Under the pieces are notes generated by a model that was given only the letters and a program-made list of their open reading frames with translations, did no database searches and was not told the origin of the DNA. The position numbers and the translations under genes were made by a program. DNA of 11,331 nucleotides from an uncultured Collinsella sp. (GTDB taxonomy: Bacteria > Actinomycetota > Coriobacteriia > Coriobacteriales > Coriobacteriaceae), in assembly GCA_937937835.1 (NCBI GenBank), contig CALDBJ010000030.1, positions 1 through 11,331 on the forward strand, in the 5' to 3' direction. Positions within the stretch are counted from its first letter, which is position 1, and the number at the start of each line of letters is the position of its first letter. Below are positions 1 through 5,833 of this stretch, piece by piece.

Positions 1-1
1 A

Positions 2-24
2 GGAAAGCACTTAATGTGCTTTCC
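2..24. terminator. Perfect hairpin at window start, possible terminator
   Basis: A 9-bp perfect inverted repeat, GGAAAGCAC (2-10) and GTGCTTTCC (16-24), encloses the loop TTAAT. The A-rich left arm and T-rich right arm are typical of an intrinsic, possibly bidirectional, terminator, but no long T run follows. It probably closes a gene to the left of the window, which cannot be seen. Confidence 0.4.
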
Positions 25-140
25 GTCTTGCGCAGGACTGTAGAGCAGCAAACTTAATATATTTCGCCGCCCCTCTGCCAAGCTCGGGAGACTCCACGCA
101 CTTTACCTGCGTAAACAATGTGAGTGAAATATGAATCTCG

Positions 141-166
141 ATGGATACGCCCGCAGCCGTGTATAC
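141..166 (+). promoter_or_regulatory. Shared 26-nt block, copy A (promoter or RNA hairpin)
   Basis: This block matches 2006-2031 upstream of rplB at 23 of 26 positions. It contains a short stem ATACG/CGTGT around the 8-nt loop CCCGCAGC and ends in GTATAC. With the next base, TATACT (162-167) would make a good -10 box, but no clear -35 box lies 16-18 nt upstream. It may be a promoter, a protein-binding DNA site or an RNA hairpin. Confidence 0.45.
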
Positions 167-278
167 TAAACAGATGTGTGAAACCAGGGGAGTATTCTGG
201 CTGGACAAAATGCCTGCTTAATAGGGTTGTCAGGTAGTCCGGACGCTATACAAGGCTGGGGAGCACGTCGTGTAAGTA

Positions 279-330
279 GTGGTCCTCTAGGGGCGTACGC
301 TCGGTGGTGTACGCATTGTCCCAAGACCAC
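279..330 (+). promoter_or_regulatory. Compound hairpin in the rplC 5' leader
   Basis: Three nested stems can stack: GTGGTC (279-284) with GACCAC (325-330), GGG (290-292) with CCC (320-322), and GCGTAC (293-298) with GTACGC (309-314). The terminal loop is 10 nt, GCTCGGTGGT. The structure ends 20 nt before the rplC start codon, where a leader could control ribosome access. Function is inferred from position. Confidence 0.45.
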
Positions 331-350
331 GCGAGAGTTGGGATCATATC

Positions 351-971
351 TTGATCAGCATGATTCTCGGCCGCAAGATTGGCATGACCCAGGTTTGGGA
401 CGAGGACGACAACGTCGTTCCCGTCACGGTCATCCAGGCTGGCCCCTGCGCTGTCTCGCAGGTTAAAACTCAGGCAACCGACGGCTATGACGCCGTCCAG
501 ATCGGTTTCGGCGACATCAAGGCCAAGAACGTGAACAAGCCCATGGCTGGTCACTTCGCCAAGGCTGGCGTCGAGCCTGTCCGCTTCCTTCGTGAGGTCC
601 GCGTCGAGAACGGCGAGGAGCACAAGGTCGGCGAGGTCGTCACCGTCGCTGATTTCGCTGATGTCGAGAAGGTCGACGTCATCGGTACCTCCAAGGGTAA
701 GGGCTTCCAGGGTCGCATCAAGCGCTGGGGTCAGCGCCGCGGTCCTATGACGCATGGTTCTCACTTCCAGCGTCACCCCGGTTCTATCGGTCAGTGCGCC
801 TATCCTGCGCGCGTCCTCAAGGGCGTCAAGATGGCCGGTCACATGGGTAACGAGCGCGTTACCGTCAAGAACCTTTCCGTTGTCCGCATCGATGCCGAGC
901 AGAACCTCATCTTGGTCAAGGGCGCTGTCCCGGGTGCCAAGAATGGTCTCGTCGCCATCCGTATGGCCTAA
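351..971 (+). CDS. rplC: 50S ribosomal protein L3
   Basis: L3 is one of the first proteins to bind 23S rRNA during 50S assembly, and its long central loop reaches toward the peptidyl transferase centre. The 206-residue product shows the N-terminal signature ILGRKIGMTQVW and the conserved GKGFQGRIKRWGQRRGPMTHGS region (residues about 114-138), where the glutamine methylated in other L3 proteins lies. Length is normal for the family. I chose the TTG at 351 because it places four residues before ILGRK, as in B. subtilis L3. The ATG at 360 is the alternative. Neither start has a strong Shine-Dalgarno sequence, unusual for such a highly expressed gene, and a compound hairpin lies just upstream. 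It is the first gene of the rplC-rplD-rplW module. Confidence 0.97.
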   Translation: MISMILGRKIGMTQVWDEDDNVVPVTVIQAGPCAVSQVKTQATDGYDAVQIGFGDIKAKNVNKPMAGHFAKAGVEPVRFLREVRVENGEEHKVGEVVTVADFADVEKVDVIGTSKGKGFQGRIKRWGQRRGPMTHGSHFQRHPGSIGQCAYPARVLKGVKMAGHMGNERVTVKNLSVVRIDAEQNLILVKGAVPGAKNGLVAIRMA

Positions 972-1017
972 GGGCCCAGCCCATTTAGCCCAGCGTCATA
1001 CCAAGGAGAACACTTAA

Positions 1018-1644
1018 ATGGCAAAGTTTGAAGTAAAGAACAGCGAGGGCAAGAAGGTCGCCGAGGCCGAGCTCGCCGCTGAGGTGTACGGCATCGAGCC
1101 GAACATCCACGTTATGCACCACATCGTCAAGTGCCAGATGGCCTCTTGGCGTCAGGGCACCCAGTCTGCTAAGGGTCGCTCTGAGGTTTCCGGTGGCGGC
1201 AAGAAGCCTTGGCGTCAGAAGGGCACCGGCCGTGCCCGCCAGGGTTCCATCCGTGCTGCCCAGTGGCGTCACGGTGGCGTTGTCTTCGCCCCCAAGCCCC
1301 GTTCCTACGCTAAGCGTATGAACAACAAGGAGGTCAAGCTGGCTATGCGCTCCGCGCTGTCCGCCAAGCTGGCCGATGGCGAGCTCGTGCTCGTCGACGA
1401 CTACGGCTTCGAGAAGCCTTCCACCAAGGCTGCCGTCGCCATGCTCAAGGCTCTCGGTCTTGAGGGCAAGCGTCTGACCATCATCGTTCGCGATGAGGAC
1501 GTCAACGCCTACCTGTCGTTCCGCAACATTCCCAAGACGTTCATCATCACTGCCGACGAGGCCAACACCTACGATCTCGTTAACAACAACGCTGTGCTGA
1601 TGCCCGCCGACATCGCCGCTCACTTCGGGGAGGTGCTTGCATAA
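1018..1644 (+). CDS. rplD: 50S ribosomal protein L4
   Basis: L4 is an early-assembly 23S rRNA-binding protein whose extended loop lines the peptide exit tunnel. In E. coli it also represses its own S10 operon by acting on the mRNA leader. The 208-residue product shows the expected tunnel-loop region, GGGKKPWRQKGTGRARQGS (about residues 59-77), followed by RHGGVVFAPKPRSY. The C-terminal half has the usual alpha/beta fold, including the LVLVDDY and FIIT segments. AAGGAG at 1003-1008 sits about 9 nt before the ATG, a strong start. It lies 46 nt after rplC and directly abuts rplW. If the leaders here are autoregulatory, L4 is the first protein to test, by analogy with E. coli. Confidence 0.98.
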   Translation: MAKFEVKNSEGKKVAEAELAAEVYGIEPNIHVMHHIVKCQMASWRQGTQSAKGRSEVSGGGKKPWRQKGTGRARQGSIRAAQWRHGGVVFAPKPRSYAKRMNNKEVKLAMRSALSAKLADGELVLVDDYGFEKPSTKAAVAMLKALGLEGKRLTIIVRDEDVNAYLSFRNIPKTFIITADEANTYDLVNNNAVLMPADIAAHFGEVLA

Positions 1645-1932
1645 ATGACCGCCCACGAGATCATCATCCGTCCGATCGTGTCCGAGCGTTCCTTCTCCGG
1701 CATGGAGCTGAACAAGTACACGTTCGAGGTCGCCAAGGATGCTAACAAGTATCAGATCAAGGACGCTGTCGAGGAGATCTTCGGCGTCAAGGTCGTTCGC
1801 GTGAACACCCTGACGGTCAAGCCCAAGACCAAGCGCGTGCGCTATGTCGCCGGCAAGACCCGTTCTTGGAAGAAGGCCATCGTCACGCTGGCCGAGGGCG
1901 ACACCATCGAGGTCTTTGGCAACCAGGCCTAA
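1645..1932 (+). CDS. rplW: 50S ribosomal protein L23
   Basis: L23 binds domain III of 23S rRNA beside the exit-tunnel opening and forms the docking site for trigger factor and SRP. The 95-residue product is a normal length and shows IIRPIVSERS near the N-terminus, KYTFEVAKDANKYQIKDAVEEIFGVKVVRVNT in the middle, and a basic loop KPKTKRVRYVAGKTRSWKKAIVTL. The ATG follows the rplD stop codon with no gap, and its ribosome binding site GGGGAGG (1627-1633) lies inside the end of rplD, which suggests translational coupling. A 179-nt non-coding gap with a strong hairpin follows, so rplW probably ends a transcriptional sub-module. Confidence 0.97.
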   Translation: MTAHEIIIRPIVSERSFSGMELNKYTFEVAKDANKYQIKDAVEEIFGVKVVRVNTLTVKPKTKRVRYVAGKTRSWKKAIVTLAEGDTIEVFGNQA

Positions 1933-1950
1933 GACTCGCTGCTGTTGAGT

Positions 1951-1994
1951 GAGCTCATGCCTCCCAAATAGGGGAGGCGAGAGCTCAAGGTTTT
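1951..1994 (+). terminator. Terminator or attenuator hairpin between rplW and rplB
   Basis: GAGCTC (1951-1956) pairs with GAGCTC (1981-1986), and GCCTCCC (1959-1965) pairs with GGGAGGC (1972-1978). The loop is AAATAG, with a small 2x2 internal loop between the two stems. This gives about 13 Watson-Crick pairs. TTTT at 1991-1994 follows after AAGG. It resembles an imperfect intrinsic terminator placed to reduce read-through from rplC-rplD-rplW into rplB. It could instead be a stable spacer or an RNA processing site. Confidence 0.5.
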
Positions 1995-2064
1995 GGACGT
2001 ATAAAATGGACACGCCCGGAACCGTGTATACGTCCGGTGTCATCGCACCCGAGGCAGAACCTCG
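1995..2064 (+). promoter_or_regulatory. rplB leader element with shared block, copy B
   Basis: A perfect 9-bp inverted repeat, GGACGTATA (1995-2003) and TATACGTCC (2027-2035), encloses a second stem of ACACG with CGTGT and the loop CCCGGAAC. Positions 2006-2031 match 141-166 upstream of rplC at 23 of 26 positions. A further stem CGAGG/CCTCG lies at 2050-2064. TATAAAAT (2000-2007) and TATACG (2027-2032) are both possible -10 boxes, neither with a clear -35 box. The element may restart transcription after the upstream hairpin, or may be a leader RNA for rplB. Confidence 0.45.
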
Positions 2065-2111
2065 AATCCCTGTCTGCGATGGCTAACGGATTCCTATTGA
2101 AAGGGATTGTA

Positions 2112-2942
2112 ATGGCTGTAAAGCACCTTAAGCCGACCTCCGCTGGTAGGCGTTGGCAGACGATCTCCGATTTCTCCGAGATCACCTGCACCAAGCCCGA
2201 GAAGTCTCTTCTCGAGCCCCTGCCCAAGAAGGCCGGTCGTAACAACAACGGCCGCATCACCACCCGCCACCAGGGCGGCGGCGTGAAGCGTCGTTACCGC
2301 GTGATCGACTTCAAGCGCAACAAGGACGGCGTGCCCGCCAAGGTTGCCACGATCGAGTACGATCCGAACCGTTCCGCTCGCATCGCTCTGCTGCACTACG
2401 CTGACGGTGAGAAGCGCTACATCCTGGCCCCCAAGGGCCTCGAGGTCGGTCAGACCATCATGTCCGGTTCTGACGCCGACATCAAGCCGGGCAACGCTCT
2501 GCCCCTCGCCGACATTCCCGTCGGTACGCTCATCCACGCCGTCGAGTTCCAGCCGGGCGAGGGCGCTGCTATCGCCCGTTCCGCCGGTAACTCCTGCCAG
2601 CTGATGGGTAAGGAGGGCAAGTACGCTATCGTCCGTATGCCTTCCTCCGAGATGCGCCGCATCCTCGTTACCTGCCGCGCCACCGTCGGTGAGGTCGGCA
2701 ACGCCGATCACTCCAACATCGTCATCGGCAAGGCCGGCCGTAAGCGTCACATGAACGTGCGCCCGACCGTCCGCGGTACCGTCATGAACCCTGTCGACCA
2801 CCCGCACGGCGGTGGCGAGGGCAAGAACCACACCTCTGGTCGTCCCTCTGTTACCCCCTGGGGTAAGCCGACGAAGGGCCTTCGTACGCGCAAGAAGAAG
2901 AAGGTCTCGAACCAGCACATCATTCGTCGCCGTAAGAAGTAA
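2112..2942 (+). CDS. rplB: 50S ribosomal protein L2
   Basis: L2 is needed for subunit association and peptidyl transferase activity. The 276-residue product begins MAVKHLKPTSAGRR, as is usual for L2. It contains the RNA-binding central fold (GRITTRHQGGGVKRRYRVIDF, residues 48-68) and the conserved NPVDHPHGGGEGK segment at 226-238, including the histidine near 230 that matches the E. coli residue implicated in peptidyl transfer. The basic tail KKKKVSNQHIIRRRKK is typical. The frame is open further upstream to 2037, but the family start and AAAGGGA at 2100-2106 support the ATG at 2112. It begins the second module after an unusually long, structured gap. Confidence 0.98.
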   Translation: MAVKHLKPTSAGRRWQTISDFSEITCTKPEKSLLEPLPKKAGRNNNGRITTRHQGGGVKRRYRVIDFKRNKDGVPAKVATIEYDPNRSARIALLHYADGEKRYILAPKGLEVGQTIMSGSDADIKPGNALPLADIPVGTLIHAVEFQPGEGAAIARSAGNSCQLMGKEGKYAIVRMPSSEMRRILVTCRATVGEVGNADHSNIVIGKAGRKRHMNVRPTVRGTVMNPVDHPHGGGEGKNHTSGRPSVTPWGKPTKGLRTRKKKKVSNQHIIRRRKK

Positions 2943-2974
2943 TTTCGGATACCGAGTTTTAGGAGAAAGCACTT

Positions 2975-3235
2975 ATGAGCAGAAGTCTCAAAAAGGGCCC
3001 GTTCGTGGAGACTCGCCTTCTCTCGCGTATCACCGCGATGAACGAGGCTGGCAAGAAGGACGTCGTGAAGACCTGGTCCCGCGCGTCCACCATCTTCCCC
3101 GAGATGGTTGGTCACACCATCGCCGTCCACGACGGCCGCAAGCATGTGCCCGTGTATGTTACCGAGTCCATGGTTGGTCACAAGCTCGGCGAGTTCGCGC
3201 CGACTCGTACGTTCCGTGGCCACAAGGCCAAATAG
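2975..3235 (+). CDS. rpsS: 30S ribosomal protein S19
   Basis: S19 sits in the head of the 30S subunit with S13 and contacts tRNA and the inter-subunit bridges. The product starts MSRSLKKGPFVE and carries TWSRASTIFPEMVGHTIAVHDGRKHVPVYVTESMVGHKLGEFAPTRTF, the full family core. At 86 residues it is a little shorter than the usual 91-93 because the basic C-terminal tail stops at GHKAK. AGGAG at 2961-2965 lies 9 nt before the ATG. It follows rplB by 32 nt and precedes rplV by 14 nt, within one transcription unit. Confidence 0.97.
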   Translation: MSRSLKKGPFVETRLLSRITAMNEAGKKDVVKTWSRASTIFPEMVGHTIAVHDGRKHVPVYVTESMVGHKLGEFAPTRTFRGHKAK

Positions 3236-3249
3236 GGGGTTAACCGTAA

Positions 3250-3621
3250 ATGGCAACTAAGTCTATTGAAACTGAGGCCACCGAGGTTCGCGCCGTCGCC
3301 AAGTACGTGCGTGTTTCCCCCAGCAAGGCCCGCCTGGTGGTCGATCTGATCCGCCGCAAGCCTGTCGCTCAGGCCTTCGACATCCTCCACTTCTGCGACC
3401 GCGCCGTCGCCGTGGATGTCGAGAAGGTTCTCCGTTCCGCCGTTGCGAACGCCGAGAACAACAACGGTCTGCGTGCCGACAACCTGGTTGTCGCCGCTGC
3501 CTATGTTGACGAGGGTCCGACGCTTAAGCGCATCCGTCCCCGCGCCAAGGGTTCCGCTTCTCGTATTCTGAAGCGTACTTCCCACATCACCGTCGTCGTT
3601 GCTCCTCGAAAGGAGGCGTAA
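3250..3621 (+). CDS. rplV: 50S ribosomal protein L22
   Basis: L22 binds all domains of 23S rRNA, and its beta-hairpin lines the exit tunnel near the macrolide site. The 123-residue product shows AVAKYVRVSPSKARLVVDLIRRK (residues about 15-37), SAVANAENN, and the hairpin DEGPTLKRIRPRAKGSASRILKRTSHITVVV, which match the family closely. A 10-residue N-terminal stretch (MATKSIETEA) precedes the conserved core and accounts for the slightly greater length than E. coli L22 (110 residues). GGGGGT, just after the rpsS stop, serves as the ribosome binding site. Confidence 0.97.
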   Translation: MATKSIETEATEVRAVAKYVRVSPSKARLVVDLIRRKPVAQAFDILHFCDRAVAVDVEKVLRSAVANAENNNGLRADNLVVAAAYVDEGPTLKRIRPRAKGSASRILKRTSHITVVVAPRKEA

Positions 3622-3627
3622 AGCTGT

Positions 3628-4338
3628 ATGGGTCAGAAAGTCTACCCCACCGGCTTCCGTCTTGGCATCACCGAGAACTGGCGCTCCCGCTGGTTCGCAG
3701 AGAAGGATTACGCTAAGACCCTCGGTAACGATCTCGAGATCCGCAAGTACCTCGAGAAGCGTCTTTCCCGCGCAGCTGTCTCCCGCGTCGAGATCGAGCG
3801 CGCTGGCGACAAGGTGAAGGTCATCATCCTCACCGCTCGCCCCGGCGTTGTCATCGGTAAGAAGGGTGCCGAGATCGATACCCTCCGCACCGAGCTCGAG
3901 AAGGTCGCTGGCGTCTCCAAGGGCCAGCTCTCCGTCGACGTTGTCGAGATCAAGCGCCCCGAGCTCGACGCCAACCTCGTTGCTCAGTCTATTGCCGAGC
4001 AGCTCGAGGGCCGCGTTGCCTTCCGTCGCGCTATGCGCAAGGCTGTCCAGTCCGCCCGCAAGGCCGGCGCTAAGGGCATCCGTATCCAGTGCTCCGGTCG
4101 TCTCGGCGGTGCCGAGATGGGCCGTCGTGAGTGGTACCGTGAGGGTCGCGTGCCTCTGCACACCCTCCGTGCCAAGATCGACTACGGCACGGCTGTCGCC
4201 AGCACCACCATGGGCGCTTGCGGCGTGAAGGTCTGGATCTACCTGGGTGAGAAGCTCCCGGGCCAGCCTGTTCCCAACCCTGCACTCGAGGGCTCTTCCC
4301 GTCCTCGTCGTCGTAACTCCGAGAGGAGGGGTCAGTAG
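3628..4338 (+). CDS. rpsC: 30S ribosomal protein S3
   Basis: S3 lies at the mRNA entry channel of the 30S head and contributes to the ribosome's mRNA helicase activity. The 236-residue product begins MGQKVYPTGFRLGITENWRSRWF. It carries a type-II KH domain with GVVIGKKG at about residues 73-80, followed by the conserved C-terminal domain GCSGRLGGAEMGRREWYREGRVPLHTLRAKIDYG. The tail is rich in arginine and proline. AGGAGG at 3611-3616 is formed by the end of rplV and gives a clear start at the ATG. The TAG stop shares its last base with the GTG start of rplP, which suggests translational coupling. Confidence 0.98.
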   Translation: MGQKVYPTGFRLGITENWRSRWFAEKDYAKTLGNDLEIRKYLEKRLSRAAVSRVEIERAGDKVKVIILTARPGVVIGKKGAEIDTLRTELEKVAGVSKGQLSVDVVEIKRPELDANLVAQSIAEQLEGRVAFRRAMRKAVQSARKAGAKGIRIQCSGRLGGAEMGRREWYREGRVPLHTLRAKIDYGTAVASTTMGACGVKVWIYLGEKLPGQPVPNPALEGSSRPRRRNSERRGQ

Positions 4339-4841
4339 TGCTTGCCCCTAAGCGTATTCTTCACCGCAAGGTGCAGCGTGGCTCCATGAAGGGCCAGGCC
4401 AAGGGTAATACCGAGCTGCATTTCGGCGAGTTTGGTATCCAGGCTCTCGAGGCCCATTGGATCACCAACCGTCAGATCGAGGCCGCTCGTATTGCCATGA
4501 CCCGCTACATGAAGCGTGGCGGTCGTGTCTACATCACGATCTTCCCCGATAAGCCCATCACCAAGAAGCCTGCCGAGACTCGCATGGGTTCTGGTAAGGG
4601 TAACCCCGAGGAGTGGGTGGCTGTCGTCAAGCCCGGCCGCATCATGTTCGAGGTCAAGGGTGTTCCCGAGGAGGTCGCTCGCGAGGCTCTGCGTCTTGCG
4701 CAGCACAAGCTCCCCATCAAGACCAAGATTGTTGCTGCTAAGAACGCTGAGCAGCGCATCGAGAAGGAGATGGCTGAGGAGGCCGCTCTCGAGGCCAAGT
4801 GGGCTGCTGAGGACGCCGCCGCCGCCAAGGAGGAGAACTAA
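4338..4841 (+). CDS. rplP: 50S ribosomal protein L16 with acidic C-terminal extension
   Basis: L16 contacts the elbow of A-site tRNA and is important in late 50S maturation. The GTG start yields MLAPKRILHRKVQRGSMKG, a standard L16 N-terminus, with AGGAGGG at 4324-4330 upstream. The conserved segment ITKKPAETRMGSGKGNPEEWVAVVKPG spans about 74-100. The usual end of the family, LPIKTK plus a few residues, falls near residue 132. The product then continues for about 35 residues rich in alanine, glutamate and lysine (AEQRIEKEMAEEAA and onward), predicted helical and net acidic. That makes 167 residues against the usual 137-145. The TAA stop overlaps the rpmC start codon by one base. Confidence 0.97.
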   Translation: MLAPKRILHRKVQRGSMKGQAKGNTELHFGEFGIQALEAHWITNRQIEAARIAMTRYMKRGGRVYITIFPDKPITKKPAETRMGSGKGNPEEWVAVVKPGRIMFEVKGVPEEVAREALRLAQHKLPIKTKIVAAKNAEQRIEKEMAEEAALEAKWAAEDAAAAKEEN

Positions 4842-5056
4842 TGAAGCCCGCAGAGATTCGTGAGCTCTCGGACGCTCAGCTCGTTGAGAAGCTGAAGGAA
4901 ATGCGCGCCGAGCTCTTTAACCTTCGTTTCCAGATGGCCACCAGCCAGCTGGACAACACCGCTCGCGTCAACACCGTGAAGAAGGACATCGCTCGCGTCC
5001 TCACGGAGCAGCGCGCCCGCGAGATCGCAGCGGAGAAGTCCGCTGTCGCCGAGTAG
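4841..5056 (+). CDS. rpmC: 50S ribosomal protein L29
   Basis: L29 is a small helical protein beside L23 at the tunnel exit, where it helps form the docking platform for nascent-chain factors. The 71-residue product is normal in size. It shows the family pattern ELSDAQLVEKLKEMRAELFNLRFQMATSQLDNTARVNTVKKDIARVLTEQR, an antiparallel helical hairpin. The ATG overlaps the rplP stop (TAATG), and AAGGAGGAG (4827-4835) in the end of rplP serves as ribosome binding site. Expression is therefore probably coupled to rplP. Confidence 0.97.
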   Translation: MKPAEIRELSDAQLVEKLKEMRAELFNLRFQMATSQLDNTARVNTVKKDIARVLTEQRAREIAAEKSAVAE

Positions 5057-5072
5057 GACCTAAGGAGAGAAC

Positions 5073-5333
5073 ATGACTGATTCGCGTAACTCGCGTAAGG
5101 TCCGTACGGGTGTCGTTACCTCCGTCTCCGGTGCCAAGACCATTGTTGTCACCATCACCGAGCGCAAGCGTCACCCCAAGTACGGCAAGATGATGACCAG
5201 CTCCAAGAAGCTGCACGCTCACGACGAGGAGTGCACGGCTGGCGTGGGCGATACCGTCCGCGTTATGGAGACCCGTCCTATGTCCAAGATGAAGCGTTGG
5301 CGCCTCATCGAGGTCGTCGAGCGCGCTAAATAA
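5073..5333 (+). CDS. rpsQ: 30S ribosomal protein S17
   Basis: S17 is a primary 16S rRNA-binding protein with an OB fold. The 86-residue product has RKVRTGVVTSVSGAKTIVVTITERKRHPKYGKMMTSSKKLHAHDE, followed by GDTVRVMETRPMSKMKRWRLIEVVERAK, the complete S17 signature. AAGGAG at 5062-5067 precedes the ATG. In E. coli rpsQ is the last gene of the S10 operon. The 118-nt structured gap after it here fits an old S10/spc boundary. Confidence 0.97.
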   Translation: MTDSRNSRKVRTGVVTSVSGAKTIVVTITERKRHPKYGKMMTSSKKLHAHDEECTAGVGDTVRVMETRPMSKMKRWRLIEVVERAK

Positions 5334-5359
5334 GCAGTCGCTCTTACGACTTGTACGTT

Positions 5360-5442
5360 TCCGAAGATGTGCGTATGCCTGGCTTGCATACCACGGGCCG
5401 TATAAAGGCTGCGCACCTCTCTTCGGTTCTTAGTTCGGAGGA
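5360..5442 (+). promoter_or_regulatory. Structured rplN leader, candidate RNA switch
   Basis: The gap before rplN can fold as a junction. The outer stem is CCGAAGA (5361-5367) with TCTTCGG (5420-5426), continued by GTGCG (5369-5373) with CGCAC (5412-5416). Inside are the hairpin TATGC/GCATA (5374-5378 and 5386-5390) and the hairpin GCC/GGC (5397-5399 and 5407-5409). TTCGG occurs again at 5434-5438, overlapping the ribosome binding site GGAGGA (5437-5442), so TCCGAA (5360-5365) could pair there with TTCGGA instead and hide it. A competing reading is a promoter here, with TATAAA at 5401-5406, or TTGTAC (5351) and TATGCC (5374) spaced by 17 nt. Confidence 0.5.
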
Positions 5443-5451
5443 ACATCTACC

Positions 5452-5820
5452 ATGATTCAGATGCAAACCATGCTGAACGTCGCCGACAACTCCGGCGCTC
5501 GCAAGATTCGCTGCATCAAGGTGCTTGGCGGTTCCAAGCGTCGTTATGCAGGCATCGGCGATGTGTTCATCGGTGCTGTCCAGGAGGCTACCCCTGGCGC
5601 CAACGTCAAGAAGAAGGACGTTGTCCGTTGCGTCGTCGTTCGCACCGTTAAGGAGATCCGCCGCAAGGATGGCTCCTACATTCGCTTTGATGAGAACGCC
5701 TGCGTTGTCATCAACAACGATGGTTCGCCCGTCGGCACCCGTATCTTCGGGCCCGTCGCTCGCGAGCTTCGTGACAAGAAGTACATGAAGATCGTCTCGC
5801 TCGCTCCCGAGACCCTGTAG
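5452..5820 (+). CDS. rplN: 50S ribosomal protein L14
   Basis: L14 lies at the subunit interface beside L19 and is the target of the silencing factor RsfS in other bacteria. The 122-residue product is exactly the family length. It begins MIQMQTMLNVADNSGARKIRCIKVLGGSKRRYAGIGD and includes KKDVVRCVVVRTVKEIRRKDGSYIRFDENACVVIN and GTRIFGPVARELR. GGAGGA at 5437-5442 precedes the ATG. In E. coli rplN is the first gene of the spc operon, and the structured gap in front of it suggests independent control here too. Confidence 0.98.
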   Translation: MIQMQTMLNVADNSGARKIRCIKVLGGSKRRYAGIGDVFIGAVQEATPGANVKKKDVVRCVVVRTVKEIRRKDGSYIRFDENACVVINNDGSPVGTRIFGPVARELRDKKYMKIVSLAPETL

Positions 5821-5833
5821 TTAGGGGAGATAT

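Larger units (their letters stand above)
25..350 (+). promoter_or_regulatory. Long non-coding leader region upstream of rplC
   Basis: No convincing coding sequence lies between the first hairpin and rplC. The short open frames here match no family and have no good ribosome binding site. The region holds a small inverted repeat ACGCA/TGCGT (96-100 and 108-112), a 26-nt block shared with the rplB leader (141-166), an 8-bp palindrome GTCCGGAC (237-244) and a compound hairpin at 279-330. In many bacteria rpsJ directly precedes rplC, and here it does not. In E. coli the S10 operon has a long structured leader through which L4 regulates expression. A comparable leader is a reasonable inference, but no homology to the E. 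coli leader was seen. Confidence 0.55.

Noticed and set aside
11..208. Small - strand open frame (65 codons) at the left end
   Set aside because: Not similar to anything recognised, and it overlaps the terminal hairpin and the shared block, which explain the region better.
1..350. tRNA or other structured RNA gene in the left gap
   Set aside because: No cloverleaf, T-loop consensus or CCA-type end was found on either strand. The inverted repeats fit a leader better.
227..466. Small + strand open frame (79 codons) in the rplC leader overlapping rplC
   Set aside because: No good ribosome binding site, out of frame with rplC and overlapping it, with no family resemblance. A leader peptide cannot be excluded but is not supported.
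985..2043. Long - strand open frame across rplD, rplW and the next gap
   Set aside because: Antisense shadow of highly conserved ribosomal genes, rich in Leu, Gly, Asp and Val with no family resemblance. Similar frames opposite rplC, rplB and rpsC-rplV were rejected for the same reason.
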